Below are positions 34,641 to 47,092 of a stretch of DNA of 64,000 bases, in pieces. How positions within the stretch are numbered: position 1 is the first letter of the stretch; each line of letters starts with the position of its first letter. Both the position numbers and the translations under genes were made by a program. A model generated the notes under the pieces. That model was not told where the DNA came from, did no database searches, and saw only the letters and a program-made list of their open reading frames with translations. Origin of the DNA: Enoplosus armatus (taxonomy: Eukaryota > Chordata > Actinopteri > Centrarchiformes > Enoplosidae); NCBI RefSeq assembly GCF_043641665.1, contig NC_092193.1, positions 19,804,946 through 19,868,945 of the forward strand. Reading direction: 5' to 3'.

Positions 34641-35000
34641 ATTGACAGTCACAGTTTCACTGGGTTGTGCTGCCACTACTGTGCCTCATGGGGCTGCCCA
34701 GTGGCCCTCACAGCAGGGGCTACAATACCTGGCCAGCCTCCGTCCTGGGGTCCCTCCTACCATAAAATCACGCAATCATTATTTATGGATGGCCTACAGC
34801 TCAATCTACTATCTGATGTTTGGTTTAAATATACCGTAAAATTCTTCTAGAACAATGGAAAGGAGATCGGCCAAAGTGTGTTTCACACCAGATGTTATTG
34901 TACCTGGCCAAACCTTCCCCCTGGGCCTTTGGTACTACACCAAGCCATCTCCATTCCTTTATGGCTTATGGAGGCAGTGGTGAAAGATGGAGATACAATA
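34641..35000 (+). repeat. Local duplication, unit 2
   Basis: Second copy of the 33.85-kb unit, offset by ~790 bases, with a 12-base insertion (GGCCAGCCTCCG) relative to unit 1. It matches no transposon family I recognise. Confidence 0.7.
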
Positions 35001-35847
35001 TAAAAATATGACAAGTTATAAACCCCATTTGCCTTTATATGGTTTTCTTAAATATATTTATGAGCGTTCCAATATTTGCAAGAAACATGAATACATTTGT
35101 TATTCAGGTAAAGTTAAATGGCTTTTATAGTGATAAAAATAGTGACTGGCACAAAGAGGTGTATGTGTGTGTGCCGGTGCTTGCACAGGCATGTTTTGGT
35201 GCGACTGCGTTCACGTGTGCCTGTGCGTGAACCCTCTCCAAGGCTGCACCATCCATCCGTCACCTGTCGCCCTACCTGTCTCCTGCAGTGGGAGAGGCCT
35301 CACACTGTGGAATGCCTGTTGCCATTTAAGCTCCATTACTACCTGCTGCTGCCCCATTCTCCCTGCCCTCTATTGCCTGGGGTTCATATTGGATAAGAGC
35401 CGTAAAGCTCCGCGTTTCATGGGGCTGGGTTGGGTGTAATTGGAGGGAGGCAGACCCCTCATTCCCAGCACTGCAGGGGGCTACAATCACAGGCTTGGCC
35501 TAGCCTTTGGGCCGCCCCACCAGGAGCTAAGAGGGTCTAAAGAGGGCACCGCGGGGGACGATATCAAACACCCCCAGAGTCCTGGGATAACGGCAAATAA
35601 CACTGCAGGAGAGGGAACACACACACCGGCAGAGCACACTCACACACACAGTCTGTCTGTCTGTCAGGACTTGTTTATTGCGGTGAATAAAGCATCATGC
35701 TCAGTAAAGCAGCATGCAAATTCCAGAGAATTTCTTGCTTTCTTGAATACTTGTCTATGCTGTTTTTATGATTTGTGAAGCATAAATAATCAAAGCAGGT
35801 GAAAAAAAAAAATGCTAATTTGCATTTTTCTTAGAGATTGCAAATTA
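35001..35847. other. No gene; best candidate conserved regulatory element of the window
   Basis: 35236-35620 is GC-rich, repeat-free and CpG-containing, unlike its surroundings. It holds GTGGAATGCC (TEAD-like), TTGGATAAGAG (GATA-like) and GTGTAATTGGAGG (homeodomain-like). An open frame (35440-35778) crosses it but runs into a CA tract and resembles no protein. An enhancer is more likely than an exon. Confidence 0.4.
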
Positions 35848-36085
35848 GCTTAGCGAGGCATAAAGACTGGAAACAGGGGGAAACAGCTAGCCTGGCTCCT
35901 GACAAAGATAACAAAATCCAACTACCTCCACCTCTAAAGCTCATTAAGTAACACATTATATCTAGCTGGCTAGCTGTTTCCAGTCTTCTTCATGCTAAGC
36001 TAAGCTAAGAAGCTGCTGGCTGTAGCTTCATATTTAGCAGATGTGATAGATCTCTTCATCTAACTGTTTGACATTTCCCAAAACT
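35848..36085. mobile_element. Foldback MITE (AGCTTAGC...ACTGGAAACA type)
   Basis: The left arm contains CATAAAGACTGGAAACAGGG and AAACAGCTAGCC. The right arm (35970-36008) is its inverse, AGCTGTTTCCAGTCTTC then ATGCTAAGCTAAGCT. GCTGGCTGTAGCTTCATATT and CATCTAACTG..ATTTCCCAAAA complete a well-known percomorph repeat. Confidence 0.7.
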
Positions 36086-37307
36086 AGTGTGTGCTGTTCA
36101 ATGTGTGAGTGAATTGACCTCTGGGAGATGAAAGCCAGAGGAGGCATCAGATCCAACACACACACATACACACTCGCCACATCCAGGACCTGCATGGCCC
36201 GATGGGGCACCACAGCACAACTTAAGCCCAAACTTGTCCCTCCACATTCGCCCAAGGAGGGCCTGACTTATTTACACACCCGCCGACAACAAAGAGGCTA
36301 CAACTCAGGATGTATAAGCCAACTTGTCATTACCAAGCAAGACAGCGCAAAGTCAACAGCAAACGCTGGCAGTAATCTGTCATGTGGGAAACAAGGTGTG
36401 TAAAGAAGTGCTAAAGTAACAGTGAGGTTATGAGAGAAACAATATACATTAAGTAGTGTCAATATGAGAGGGCAGGGTCCTCTCTGAGTGTACTTAGCAA
36501 AGCTTATGCACAGTATGTGTGAGAACGCGCTGTATGTGCATGCAGGTTTGTGTGTCCATATTTATCTCCATTTTATAGATGTGGGTTTGTGTGATGGATG
36601 TGTGTGTGCAGTATTGTGGTAGTGTGGTAGTATATGAAAGTGTATTTGTGTGTTCTTATAGCTTCTGTGTGTGTGTGTACATTGCATATAGTATGCATAT
36701 GGAAGTTTTAGTTTATGTCTGTTCAGTATCTGTCTGGGTAATTTATATGTAGATAAACACAAGTTTGTCTCTTTGTGTGTATTCGGATGTGGACATTTCT
36801 GCATCCTATTAGTGTATATGTGTGTGTGTGTGTGTCGAGGTGTGGATGGATGTTAATCCTACTGGAGGCCTCAGTATGACAGAACAAAGCTCAGCTCAGG
36901 TGTCCAACAGGTCATGTTGCGTTTGTGCTAACAGCCTGTTGAAAATCACTGTGTTAGTTATCTATGTTGTCACGAACACACAGTTTGGGTTAAGCGAGGG
37001 GCACAGGTGGGACGAAACACTGACACTGTCCGATCACAAAACTCCGGATCAAGCTCTCATTATGGTCAGCAGCATCGACCTGGCTGACCTGTCCACGAGG
37101 GCTGCCGCTCTGTAGCTGACCCTGACCTTTGACCTCACTGTAGACGAGAAAGAGACTTCCCCTTCAGGGTTTTGACACAATTAAGGACAGTATAGGAGAT
37201 AGGAGGTCACATTGACATGACATTAGATAAAGTGTTTGAATTTCATACTTATTGCAGATCACAATCAGCCAATAAAAAACAAGTCAATCGTTTCCAGCCA
37301 TCATCAT
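36086..37307. other. No gene; diffuse TG-rich stretch and a DR1 motif
   Basis: 36480-36840 is rich in short TGTG runs without a long pure tract, probably a decayed microsatellite. The DR1 at 37123-37135 lies in a complex stretch (36990-37145). Confidence 0.5.
37123..37135 (-). promoter_or_regulatory. Perfect DR1 nuclear-receptor element
   Basis: The minus strand reads AGGTCAAAGGTCA, the exact consensus for HNF4 homodimers and PPAR:RXR. Context is repeat-free. Occupancy and target gene are unknown. Confidence 0.4.
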
Positions 37308-37500
37308 CTAAATGCTAACGTCGGCATGCTAACATGCTCGCAAAGACAATGTTAACATGCTGAAGTTTAACAGGTGTAGTGTTCACCATGTACACTGTAT
37401 ATGAACTGCTGTACTACTGCTGTACATGAATCATCTTAGTTTAGCATGTCAGCATGCTAACATATGCTTATTAGCACTAAAGGAAAAGTACAGCTGAGGG
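37308..37500 (-). repeat. Modular fish repeat family, copy D (tail module)
   Basis: AATGCTAACGTCGGCATGCT, AACATGCTCGCAAAGACAAT and TAGCATGTCAGCATGCTAAC are the inverse of the tail module seen at 9.4 and 24.8 kb. No 143-bp units remain. Confidence 0.6.
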
Positions 37501-38936
37501 CTATTAGTTTTGAAGGTATTTAGTCATAAACCAAAGTATGGAACAAATGTAAACTTTGACTGGATGCTGTTTTTACAATTCATCCCGCGGGGGATATGAA
37601 CGTTCCAACATTGCCGTCCCACTCTCGGAATGACAAAGCTTTTTTTGCTTTTAAAACAACTGTCTGATTGTGGACCATAACATTTCAGAAAGTGTACACT
37701 GTTAAATCCTAGTGGAGAAAGAAAAAAGAAGACAAAATGTGGAAGAAGTGGCGACATGCCAATTTATTTGTGGCCTTATATCATCAATAACTCTAGTATG
37801 TGTTTAATAGTCCTGATACATTGTAATTAGCTCCTTGTGAAGAACCACTGAACTGGACATATTACAGCACAGTACACAAATTCTGGAAAAGCTCAGTGCA
37901 GAGACGAGCTGCAACTTGACTTTGGCGTGGTTCTTTAAATTTCCTGAGTTTTGTGGCTCTTGGCTGAAGCTTAAAGATCACACCAGCGTCATGAACGTTT
38001 TTCTCTCCCCACCATGCATGACATTAGTACCTTCACCCTTCCTGCTTTCACTGTTGCCATGAGGATGAACTCACTGTACCGAATCGCTGCCACAGGAGAG
38101 CTGATAAAAAGGCACAACACATGTCCATATTCAGCGTTTGCATTGTGTTTCTTTGGCACACTTTAGCAGCAGATAGGGCAACAGTGACCAAAGTGACTTA
38201 TGGGGAAATTGGTGAAGTTTGACTTGGTCAGATTTACCACTCAAGATTCCTCATCATTTCTGAAACAATGGGCTCTTGATTTCAGGCAGAGGTCGACAAA
38301 AGCAGGCTTTTCATTTCTAAATGTTGATTTTGTCGGCTGAACTAACAACTGTTATGAAATGCAGCTAGCTACCTATTCAAGCTGACGTTATTGCCATGAG
38401 TTGGTTGAAAACTTTGGCTGATTTTTTAATGTTTCCAGCTGAGGCGTTTCAGAATAACAAACCTTCGTGTGGGATTGTCCCAGGTTCATACTGGGTGTCC
38501 CGGATCCCAACAAATATCTGTAAAACACTACACACTAACCTTGTTTTCAAGATCCACTACCAAATTGTCCTGATTTTCACCACAATTAAAATAACGATTA
38601 TAATATCATACTTGTTTTCAGTGCTTACATTTACATTTATCATGTTCTGCCCCGCTCATTATTATCTAAAACAATGCACCACATGTCTGAATTCAACACT
38701 GACAATCAATGTGTTGTTGTCAAGGCTGTTGCTAGGCTATCTGTCATAGGCACGCGTCAAAGGCTGTCACAGAACCTGTCAGTATGCTAATGGTTAGCTG
38801 CCATGCTGAAGAGAAAGTCTGTCTTTTCTAAAGAGCTCCAGGAGGCTCACTCCTATCTTCGTAAAGTATCTGGCAACAAAAATGCTGCGTTTATGATGTC
38901 CATTGTGTTGAAAAGTGCGCTTGGTAGGTGAAATAA
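37501..38936. other. No gene seen
   Basis: AT-rich; the 117-residue frame at 38396-38749 is hydrophobic by composition but unrecognised. The text near 38480-38520 may be the inner part of the transposon fragment ending at 39058. Confidence 0.5.
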
Positions 38937-39058
38937 TTGTCCCCCTTCCTGAAGAAAACGCCTATGGTGCATGCATAAGCACATACTTGTGCACATGCAT
39001 GAACGTGCTGTACACTTAATGGTCCCGGTTTGGGGGTTTGAAAATATGGTCACCCTAT
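38937..39058 (-). mobile_element. Probable DNA-transposon end
   Basis: The minus strand begins CATAGGGTGACCATATTTTC then AAACCCCCAAACCGGGACC, a terminus I know from vertebrate DNA-transposon fossils, followed by GTGCATGC-rich text. The other end could not be located. Confidence 0.35.
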
Positions 39059-40818
39059 GTTAAAGGGGTCTAAATATGCATTTGATGGCTACATACGAGA
39101 TATCATGCTATAAGACTGATGTTTGGCGAACATAATGCCATCTCGGATGAGCTGGGGTTGCTGGAGTGTAAACGTGCCAAAATCCAATAAAAAGCAGGCC
39201 AGAGCTGCTAACACAGTGACACACAGGCTTCCACACAGTGGGAACTAACAGTGGATGTGCTATCGTGAACAGGGCATTTTTTCCTCACGTAACCTGTAAC
39301 CGCACAAAAAGTAGATAGCTAATAAGATGTCCTTTGGCCTTGGAAGTAATGCTTGGTTACTACTGTAGGTAGTAGCTGGGCATGCTAACATAACACTGTT
39401 TAATCAATTCCTTAAACCTTTGCTCTTTTGTTTTTGGAAGGGCTGGCGTAAAGATAAAGACAAAACCCTCCAAACTCTTACTACAGCACCATGCACACCA
39501 TGGGTGCTAAGCTATGATTGGACAATCACTGTTGAGGGAGGGGTTTAGCAAATGGTCAGATTCACTAAACTAACACAATGAAAGAATGCAAAAGGTACTT
39601 TATCTCAAATCATATAATAATCATATCTTATAATCTTGCAGGGAGTGAGATGTGTCATCTTGCATCACCAGGCCATGATTCACATGAAAAGCAGAAACTT
39701 TCCTGTTCTGTCTCTCTTTCCCATACTGAGGGAACGCTGAAAACAGGAAAAGACAAAAACTCTGAAAACATAAAGACATTAGAAAGGGGAACCCTGAGGG
39801 TATCATCCTCTGTGTGACGGCCTCATCACTGATAAGAATCAAACTAGGTCTGGCCGTCTCCGTCTCCGTCTTCTGCTAAATTGTACAACTAGCTTGTCAC
39901 AGCCTGATATTTTTATAAAAAAAAATGACACACTCAGGTGGAATGCCTTGGATTTCCAAAAAAAAGCTGTTTTGTGTTTATTCCCCCAAAGTGATTGATG
40001 GCTCAGACAGTGAGTCAGTCAGTCAGACTCATGTAATAAACCTGCTTCTCTGGCCAGGCTGCATTTTTTCTCTGCTCCCACTCACCATATTGAAATAAAA
40101 TAGCTAAAACAAGAAAATGTGTGATATACAGCCCATTGCTGTATGACGCAACCTTTTGAGAAGATGTCGATGTAGCTGGATTTATTTTTCACTTTCAGGG
40201 CAGTTCCTACCTGACATCCATCTTCCTGACATATGATCCCTTAAATGATTTTGTGTAGTTTTTAATTCACCATAGAGAAATGACTCAAAGTGCTTGCTCA
40301 TCTCTCAACAGGCACTGTTGTTAGTTCTTCGGATACCAAAGAACTAAGCAGGTACCAGGTGAGTAAACACCCTTTACTCTAGGCTATAATTACTCTGCCA
40401 TCTCAATTTAAATACCTCTTTCTCTCAAATGGTCCCGGCCCATTCAAATTCCTGATTCCTCCGAGCACTAATTCTCACATGAATTAGTCGAAATGGTATT
40501 AGTAGCAGGTTTGAATATGGCTATTATTTTAAACTATATCCATAAACTAAAAAAAAAATTAAAATCGTTTTTCAGTGTTCGAATATATTATTATCATTTT
40601 GTTCCTTACACAAAAATTCACGGGGAGCTGTATCAGCCTGGAAACATTGTTTTTATGAAGCAGGATTTGAATTAGGACAACTTTTTTTTTTTTTATGAGT
40701 TGCACCTCTCTTCATCCAGGTACCACCAGACTGAATTGAGTCTAGCCAACACCCATCCCCTGCTGTGCCAATTGGAATTCCAACCTCTGGCGTTCCCATT
40801 GGCACTCACACATTAGTA

Positions 40819-40859
<41 letters not shown>

Positions 40860-43800
40860 ACACACACGTGAGTGCGTTCCCGGTCCAACCCAAGCTCCTT
40901 GATCACGTCCTTGGATGACAGTAATGACAGTGTTTAGTACAAGGGATTCAGCATTGCTCCATCTTAGCTAACACCTCTCAGGAATTTAGCCAGAGGGGAA
41001 ATAGACTGTTAAACTGGCTCTTAGAGGAGCAATTACCAAGCTCGGAGAGAAAGCGCAGATTTCGTCTTTCTAAGAAGACGAGCAGCGATACAGAACATCT
41101 TTCTATCAAAACTGTGCCGTTTAACAGTTTTTCTTTATTGACGGTAAATAAATCTTAACAAACCTGCTCATAACTGATTTGACATCTGTTATCCAGCATT
41201 AAAACCTGCTGTCACAACTGTGTAACTGATGAAAGCAGAGTTTGTGACATCATGCCAAGGACAGCACTCGTCACTCTTGGGTATCAGCTTTCAGTAATCT
41301 AGAGAGTGACTGTCTGCCTTCACAGCGTGACGTGTAAAACAACAACATTCTTTTTTTGGAAGCCACGTGTATTTCATATACTAATACACTGGAGTTCACC
41401 TGTTATACTGCTACTTATGACAGCCTAATTACCACCTATATTTACAGGAACTATGGTATGTCCTCCTACTAACTGACCCACCACTAAACACACCTGTCAA
41501 ATAGCATTTGCAAATAATGCTTAAGTGAGAGCAGGTTACATAAAAAAAATAATAATAATAATAAAATTGAATAAAATATTGTGAAGATAACACACATGCT
41601 TTGTTCCAATATGGTCCACAACAAGAATAAGCAGTCAGCAGGTGACCCAGCGGTATAAATTATTTTCTAGAATCAATATGTGAAATGTAATGAATAGAAA
41701 TGAGAGATGCTATCCAGATGAATTATGGGAAAGGTAGGAGCCAGTGTCTGTGTCGTTTGACCCATGCTAGAAATTAAAAGTAAGGATCTCTCAGCCTCTG
41801 ATTATTCACTTTTGACAATTTTTGAATATATCCATTGTTAGTCCTCCAACTACATGGAAGTACAATGCTAAACTGCCTGTTATCCCATGACCGTATACGG
41901 GAAGTTGCATTCTGGAGTATCGCAGATATTGTCAGTATTAGTCCCTTGAAAATCCCTGATCTTTACTCTAACCTTACCCTTACCAAACCCACGGCACAAG
42001 TTAACCAACTAAAAACAACAACAACCCGACAGAGGACTCGTTCCTGGTAGGTCACATGTTCCAGGGCTGGGTTCACCTGCTGGTTCTATTTTTATTCAAC
42101 TGGGTACAAGCACACATGTGAGATCTCAACACACACACACATGCACATAGTTACAGCCAAATTATTTTGTAGTGACAAGAGGCGTGTACAGATAAGTGTG
42201 ATCCCGGTGGAGTGACCAGCCTAGAGCTGAAGGAGCCAAACAGCTCTCTCCAACTTGAACTCTCCAGTTCCCCCTATATTCTCAAAGGAACATTTGCATG
42301 CCAAAGTTCACCAAGTTGAACTCGATGCCGTTGAAATATTTTGGATTTAAAAGCCCTTAAAGCAGGAAGAATACATTGTTAGCAGTAGGAATGTGTCATC
42401 TGTAGGTGGAGCTGGTGTGGACATCAGTGAGGGCCAATCACTTCAGCTCTCCTCCCTTCCCTCTAAAGGCAGCAGATAGTTTCTTTGCCTGCAATTGCAT
42501 TGAATTCTGTATCTGTATCTGAAATCTGTATCTACTCTCACTTTCATTTCCGGCTTAGATAAAGTTTTATCATCATGTTTTTAGTTAAACTGACACAAAC
42601 TCTTTCGTGACTCAAGTTGAGGGCACACCTGTGCACATACAGTGGATGCACAGTATAGAGTCTGCAAACAAACTCCTCAACAACAAGTGTACGTTTTGTT
42701 TTTAACGGTGAAAGGTACACATTAGACGTCAGTGTGGCAGACTTTTAAAAAAAGACTGGGTGTCTTAAGTTAATTGCAAAAAAATATCTTCCGCACTGTG
42801 GCGCCCCAACAGCTGGTGGCCTCTTCAACTGGAATTATGCTTCTCCGGCCTGCACAAGTGAAGGTATACGTGTTGTTTGGAAATGTTCGTGTGTGTGTGT
42901 GTGTGTTTCTTTTATACTTGTACGATTGGTGGTATAATGTATGTGTCCACAAGGAAGCCAAGCCACATTTACCAAACCACAAAGTAAAGAAATCTAAACA
43001 AACCACTACATTCGTGAAATAAATGTAAAATTTGGATTTATCAACATAAATTGCTGGAACAATGACATGATGGGCAACGACATTAAACGCTTTGAAAAGG
43101 AATTTAGTTTCCGATGCTCTGCTAGAAGATCTCTTATGGCACTATTATGCTAAAATGTATGCCCTAAATTGTGCACAAAAAAAATGGGAGATTGCTGTAT
43201 GCTTCCCGTTTGCAACTAACAGTCTCCAATTTTCCACTAAACCTAACCAAGTGATTTTTGTGCCTATATCTAACCAAACCTTAACCATGGAGCTGTCACA
43301 TCATACATTTTTTATATTTTTCTACTGTGTATTGGTAATGACTTTGGAAGGCACAGACAAAGGATGCTGTCAGACCAGAGATGGCACCGTGTGTCGTTCT
43401 AGAGGGCATGGACCAGCAACATTTTGTTGTTTAATTTCAAGGACTCACATGCATGCTTTATTAATCCAAGCAATCTGTATGGATATCTTTCAACTGTAAT
43501 CAATCCATGCCTATGTCCCTGATCGCTTCCAACAAGATGAAACTCTCTCTGTTTTCCTTAAATCCAAAGACAACTGTCATTTGGTTCCTGCTCCTGTCTT
43601 TATTTGTGTCTTGAGTTCCAAAGAACTCAGCAGAAAAAAACGCACAAATCAAACAATCTACCTTATTGTTGCAGAATAAACAGGTCCATCCAAGCATGAC
43701 TCGAATATGCAATCATTGTTACGTCCCTCCCTCTGTGTCTCACCTATTGTCTGCAGTGTCTGAAGGTGAGGTCAGGCCGGATTTCAATCCCCATTAATTT

Positions 43801-44814
43801 CAATAAGAAACGGCGTTTGACCTTTTCCTGTCCAGTCGCAAACTCATTGTATCATTTATGCTTAATTTGTTCTGGTCAATTTCCTAATGACCTTCACAAT
43901 TACAAATTATAAATATAATATAATTATAAATAATTGGCAAAAAGACGAAAATCCCAAAACATTTGAGTATGACTGAAATACCAGAGAAAATACAGCTTCT
44001 ATCACTGCACTGCATCAAACCACACGGAACAAGGAACATCTGCAGACTGAACAGGAACTAAATCATTTATTCTTCATCCGATCAGGTTAAAGATACTGTG
44101 TGATCTCCGCCTCATGAGCTCTCTTACATATCACCCATAACTTGCTCTATTACTCTGAATGAGATAAATATTTCCCACACAGTCCGGTCTCCACTGTTCA
44201 CCTCAACCGTGGAGGTAGGAATTGGAGGGAAAACCCCCTGGAATCCCTGCTTTCTGTGTGGCCTGTGAACCCTAGGTTCAAGAGGTCCTCAACATCCTTT
44301 TGCCCACAGCCTCAACAGACAGTTTGGAATTAACATTAACCTTGAAATTCTGTCTTTCTTTTGAACTGAAACTGTACTCTGATACATTTTTGGTTGAGAC
44401 TGAAAAATGTAAATCATTCTTTATAACCAAGAGAAACCTGCCTGTTCCCTGGACCCCTCCGCGTTTTCTTTTGCTACATTGTATGAACACAGACTGTACG
44501 AGACCAGAAATGACCAGGCTAGACCACTAACAAGCCCCCACTGGATCCTCTTAATAATCTGGGGCTAACTGATGGAGACAAGCCAAAATGGGTGGAAGGA
44601 GACTGGATCCCTTAGTGGGCTACCGGAACTGCTGTGGCTCTGCGTGAGTGTGTGTGTGTGGTTCCTTCCCTCAGCGGAGGAAATGCTACCCCTCCGGAGA
44701 CTATTTCCCAGTAGCACCATTAGCGCTGGAAGACGGAAACTGAGCTGCTTTGTCTTCCCAACTTCCCACTGCTGTGGAAATGGCACACATAAAGCTAGCA
44801 CCACCAGCAGTTCT
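39059..44814. other. No gene in 5.8 kb; one CA tract
   Basis: Holds CA tract 40822-40867, a short (GT)n at 42891-42906 and (AAT)n at 41549-41564. The longest open frame (43092-43499, 135 residues) has no recognisable domain and no splice context. No repeat family is confidently identified. Confidence 0.5.
40822..40867. repeat. (CA)n microsatellite with one GA interruption
   Basis: Sixteen CA units, then GA, then about five more. Confidence 0.95.
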
Positions 44815-45180
44815 GACTTATCCCGTGAAATATCTCAACATCTACTGCATGGATTGGCACAAAATGCTGTATAGACACTAACGTTTCCCAGATAATGCAT
44901 TCTTGGTTGACTTTACATCTAGCGCCATCATCAGGTCAAAATTTTAATTTGTCGAATACTCAAAATATTCTAAAGAAATTCTGACATTCCCATCAGCCTC
45001 AGCTGTACTTTGTGTTTAGTGTTAGTAGTAAACTATTGGTAAATGTTATTGGTAAAAGCATGCTAACTAAAAAGGTGAACATGGTGAGGACTATACGTGC
45101 TAAAACACCAGCATGTTAACAATGGCAATTAGCATTTAGCTCAAAGCACTGCTAAGTGCTGTACAACCTGTAGGTGGTTG
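44815..45180 (+). repeat. Modular fish repeat family, copy E
   Basis: One unit (GTGAAATATCTCAACATCTA, TCTAGCGCCATCATCAGGTC) followed by the tail module AACACCAGCATGTTAACAAT and TTAGCATTTAGCTCAAAGCA. Confidence 0.65.
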
Positions 45181-47029
45181 ACTCTTGTTTCCTAGTAAAA
45201 CAAACCTGGTAATGATAAACGGTATAAGGGCTTTATTCCAAAATACTATGTTTTGAGAACAAAAGGTGAACCTACATTCTATCCATGACTCTACAGTATA
45301 TCAAAACATTGACAAACTACAAATACACATCGTACATCCAAGAATATTCAATTTACTGCAAGTATGTCATAAGGTTTTGGCGATTACAAAATCAGATTTG
45401 GAGTCACAGCCTTTTCTGGACTCAGTTCCAGTGAAAAGGAGTCTTTATCAGTCACAAAGTCTTATCATGCCAGGGTGCGGCTACCTAAACCCAGAAGCTT
45501 GGCTATTTTGATGCAGCTGATGATTGGTCAATACCACATTTATCATCAATGGGAAGTGACTTAATCAGATTCCTCATAAGCTGTAAGCTGTCCCTCCTCT
45601 GTTGCTCTCACTAAGGTTTTAGGTAGCTACCTTTTTTCCCCCCATTTTAAAAGGTTTTATTTATTTATTCATTCATTCAGTCATTTAGGTCGACCTTTTT
45701 CTGTGATTCAGGCCAAGATAAATAAAATTTACTTGACTTGACCTAATTATTGAATATGCAACCATTATTAATCTCCACCATGCATACAGAAATACTGGAA
45801 ACACAAGATTTTGGGTTACTTAAATGTTTGAAAATGTCATGACACTGGATATTGACACAAAATAGTAGCTTTCAGCACCTTCAAGATGATTGGTATAGGT
45901 AGCAATATAGAGAAACTCTGGTACAAGAAGTCTTGTTTTAGTATTATGTGTAAAGTAAACTAAACATTCTACATGCTCCAGTCTGTCAGATTAGACCAGT
46001 GTTTGTGTTTGTGATAAACCCTAAATTGATTGCACGTTTCTCCAGTCACACCCAGTCATTCTGTCTGTTCTCAAGGCTCAGGAAGCCTCAAGCCTTATGT
46101 AAAAAAAAAACAACCTCTGACTAATTAAATATACTGCATACATCACTTACAGCAGCCTAACAGCAAGCAACCTCAGGATCAGCACTGACCCCTCAGGTAG
46201 TTGTTCAAACCTGACAGTGTTCAGAAAATAGCCACTGAATCACTGCCAGTCAACCAAATGACCAACAGCTGCGAACCTGTGACTAACGCAAAAACCAGTC
46301 CATCATGTTCAAACGATGGAGACACAAGTTCACATCGGAAGAGGAACAACAGAGAAGGTATTATTCACGTTATTACACAATCATTTCAGTTTTCCAGACT
46401 TACCACCAGATGTTCCATTATTGATATAAAAGCCTTCAAGTGCTGCATTAGCTCTTTTACACACAGTGATAACTTCACCCGCTATTAATGGTGACTTAAG
46501 CTAATAAGCCATTTTATATACAAAACGTGGGCTGAATTGCCAAACCCTTTTATAATACAATATCCACTCCACTGTTATGGTTCAACATTCAAACACACGG
46601 TGCGTAATGTCTAACAGGTGCTGGATGAAGTTTGAATGCTATCTGGCGAAAAGAATAACTTCATAAAGGTAGATATGAGTTTGGGCGACAAGCCAGGAAT
46701 GATTATAGACCTCCTGATAGTGTTTGCTGGTACGCCTGCAGAATGTGGAGTGCAGAGCAAAGAAAGGACACTAAGTCCTGTTTCTAGCTGCAACTCAGGC
46801 TGATATTAACTTATGTCTTTCAGACAGCTACATGGAAAAAAAAAATCAAACCAAAAGACCCTGCATGCTGTTCATCACTTGCACTTACTTTATTAAAAAC
46901 GTTTCGGTGTGCGATGAAGGTCTGAGGACCGACACGATGTTAAGAAAGAGAGTACAAGTGATCTTCAAGGTGCTGGATTTTTTTGGTCCGTTCACAAAAA
47001 AAAAAAAAACTATTAAAACATACGCATCC
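45181..47029. other. No gene confirmed; one exon-like open frame
   Basis: 46201-46352 is open, begins after an AG and ends at a GTATTA donor-like site. Its translation (PVNQMTNSCEPVTNAKTS and so on) has exon-like composition but no family match. 45717-45740 (AATAAAATTTACTTGACTTG) looks like a retroposon tail. Confidence 0.4.
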
Positions 47030-47092
47030 CGTTCCCTGGTAGCTCACCTGGTAGAGCATGATCCCCTCTCTCCCACCTTTCCAGTCTGTCTT
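47030..47092 (+). mobile_element. Truncated tRNA-derived SINE
   Basis: CCCTGGTAGCTCACCTGGTA (A box) jumps directly to CCCCTCTCTCCCACCTTTCC, the body of a common fish SINE. The B-box section is deleted. Confidence 0.55.

Noticed and set aside
35440..35778. 112-codon frame over the GC-rich patch
   Set aside because: Runs into a CA tract, no similarity recognised; a regulatory element is the simpler explanation for the base composition.
43092..43499. 135-codon plus-strand frame as a novel gene
   Set aside because: Amino-acid pattern is unremarkable, no splice or promoter context, no domain.
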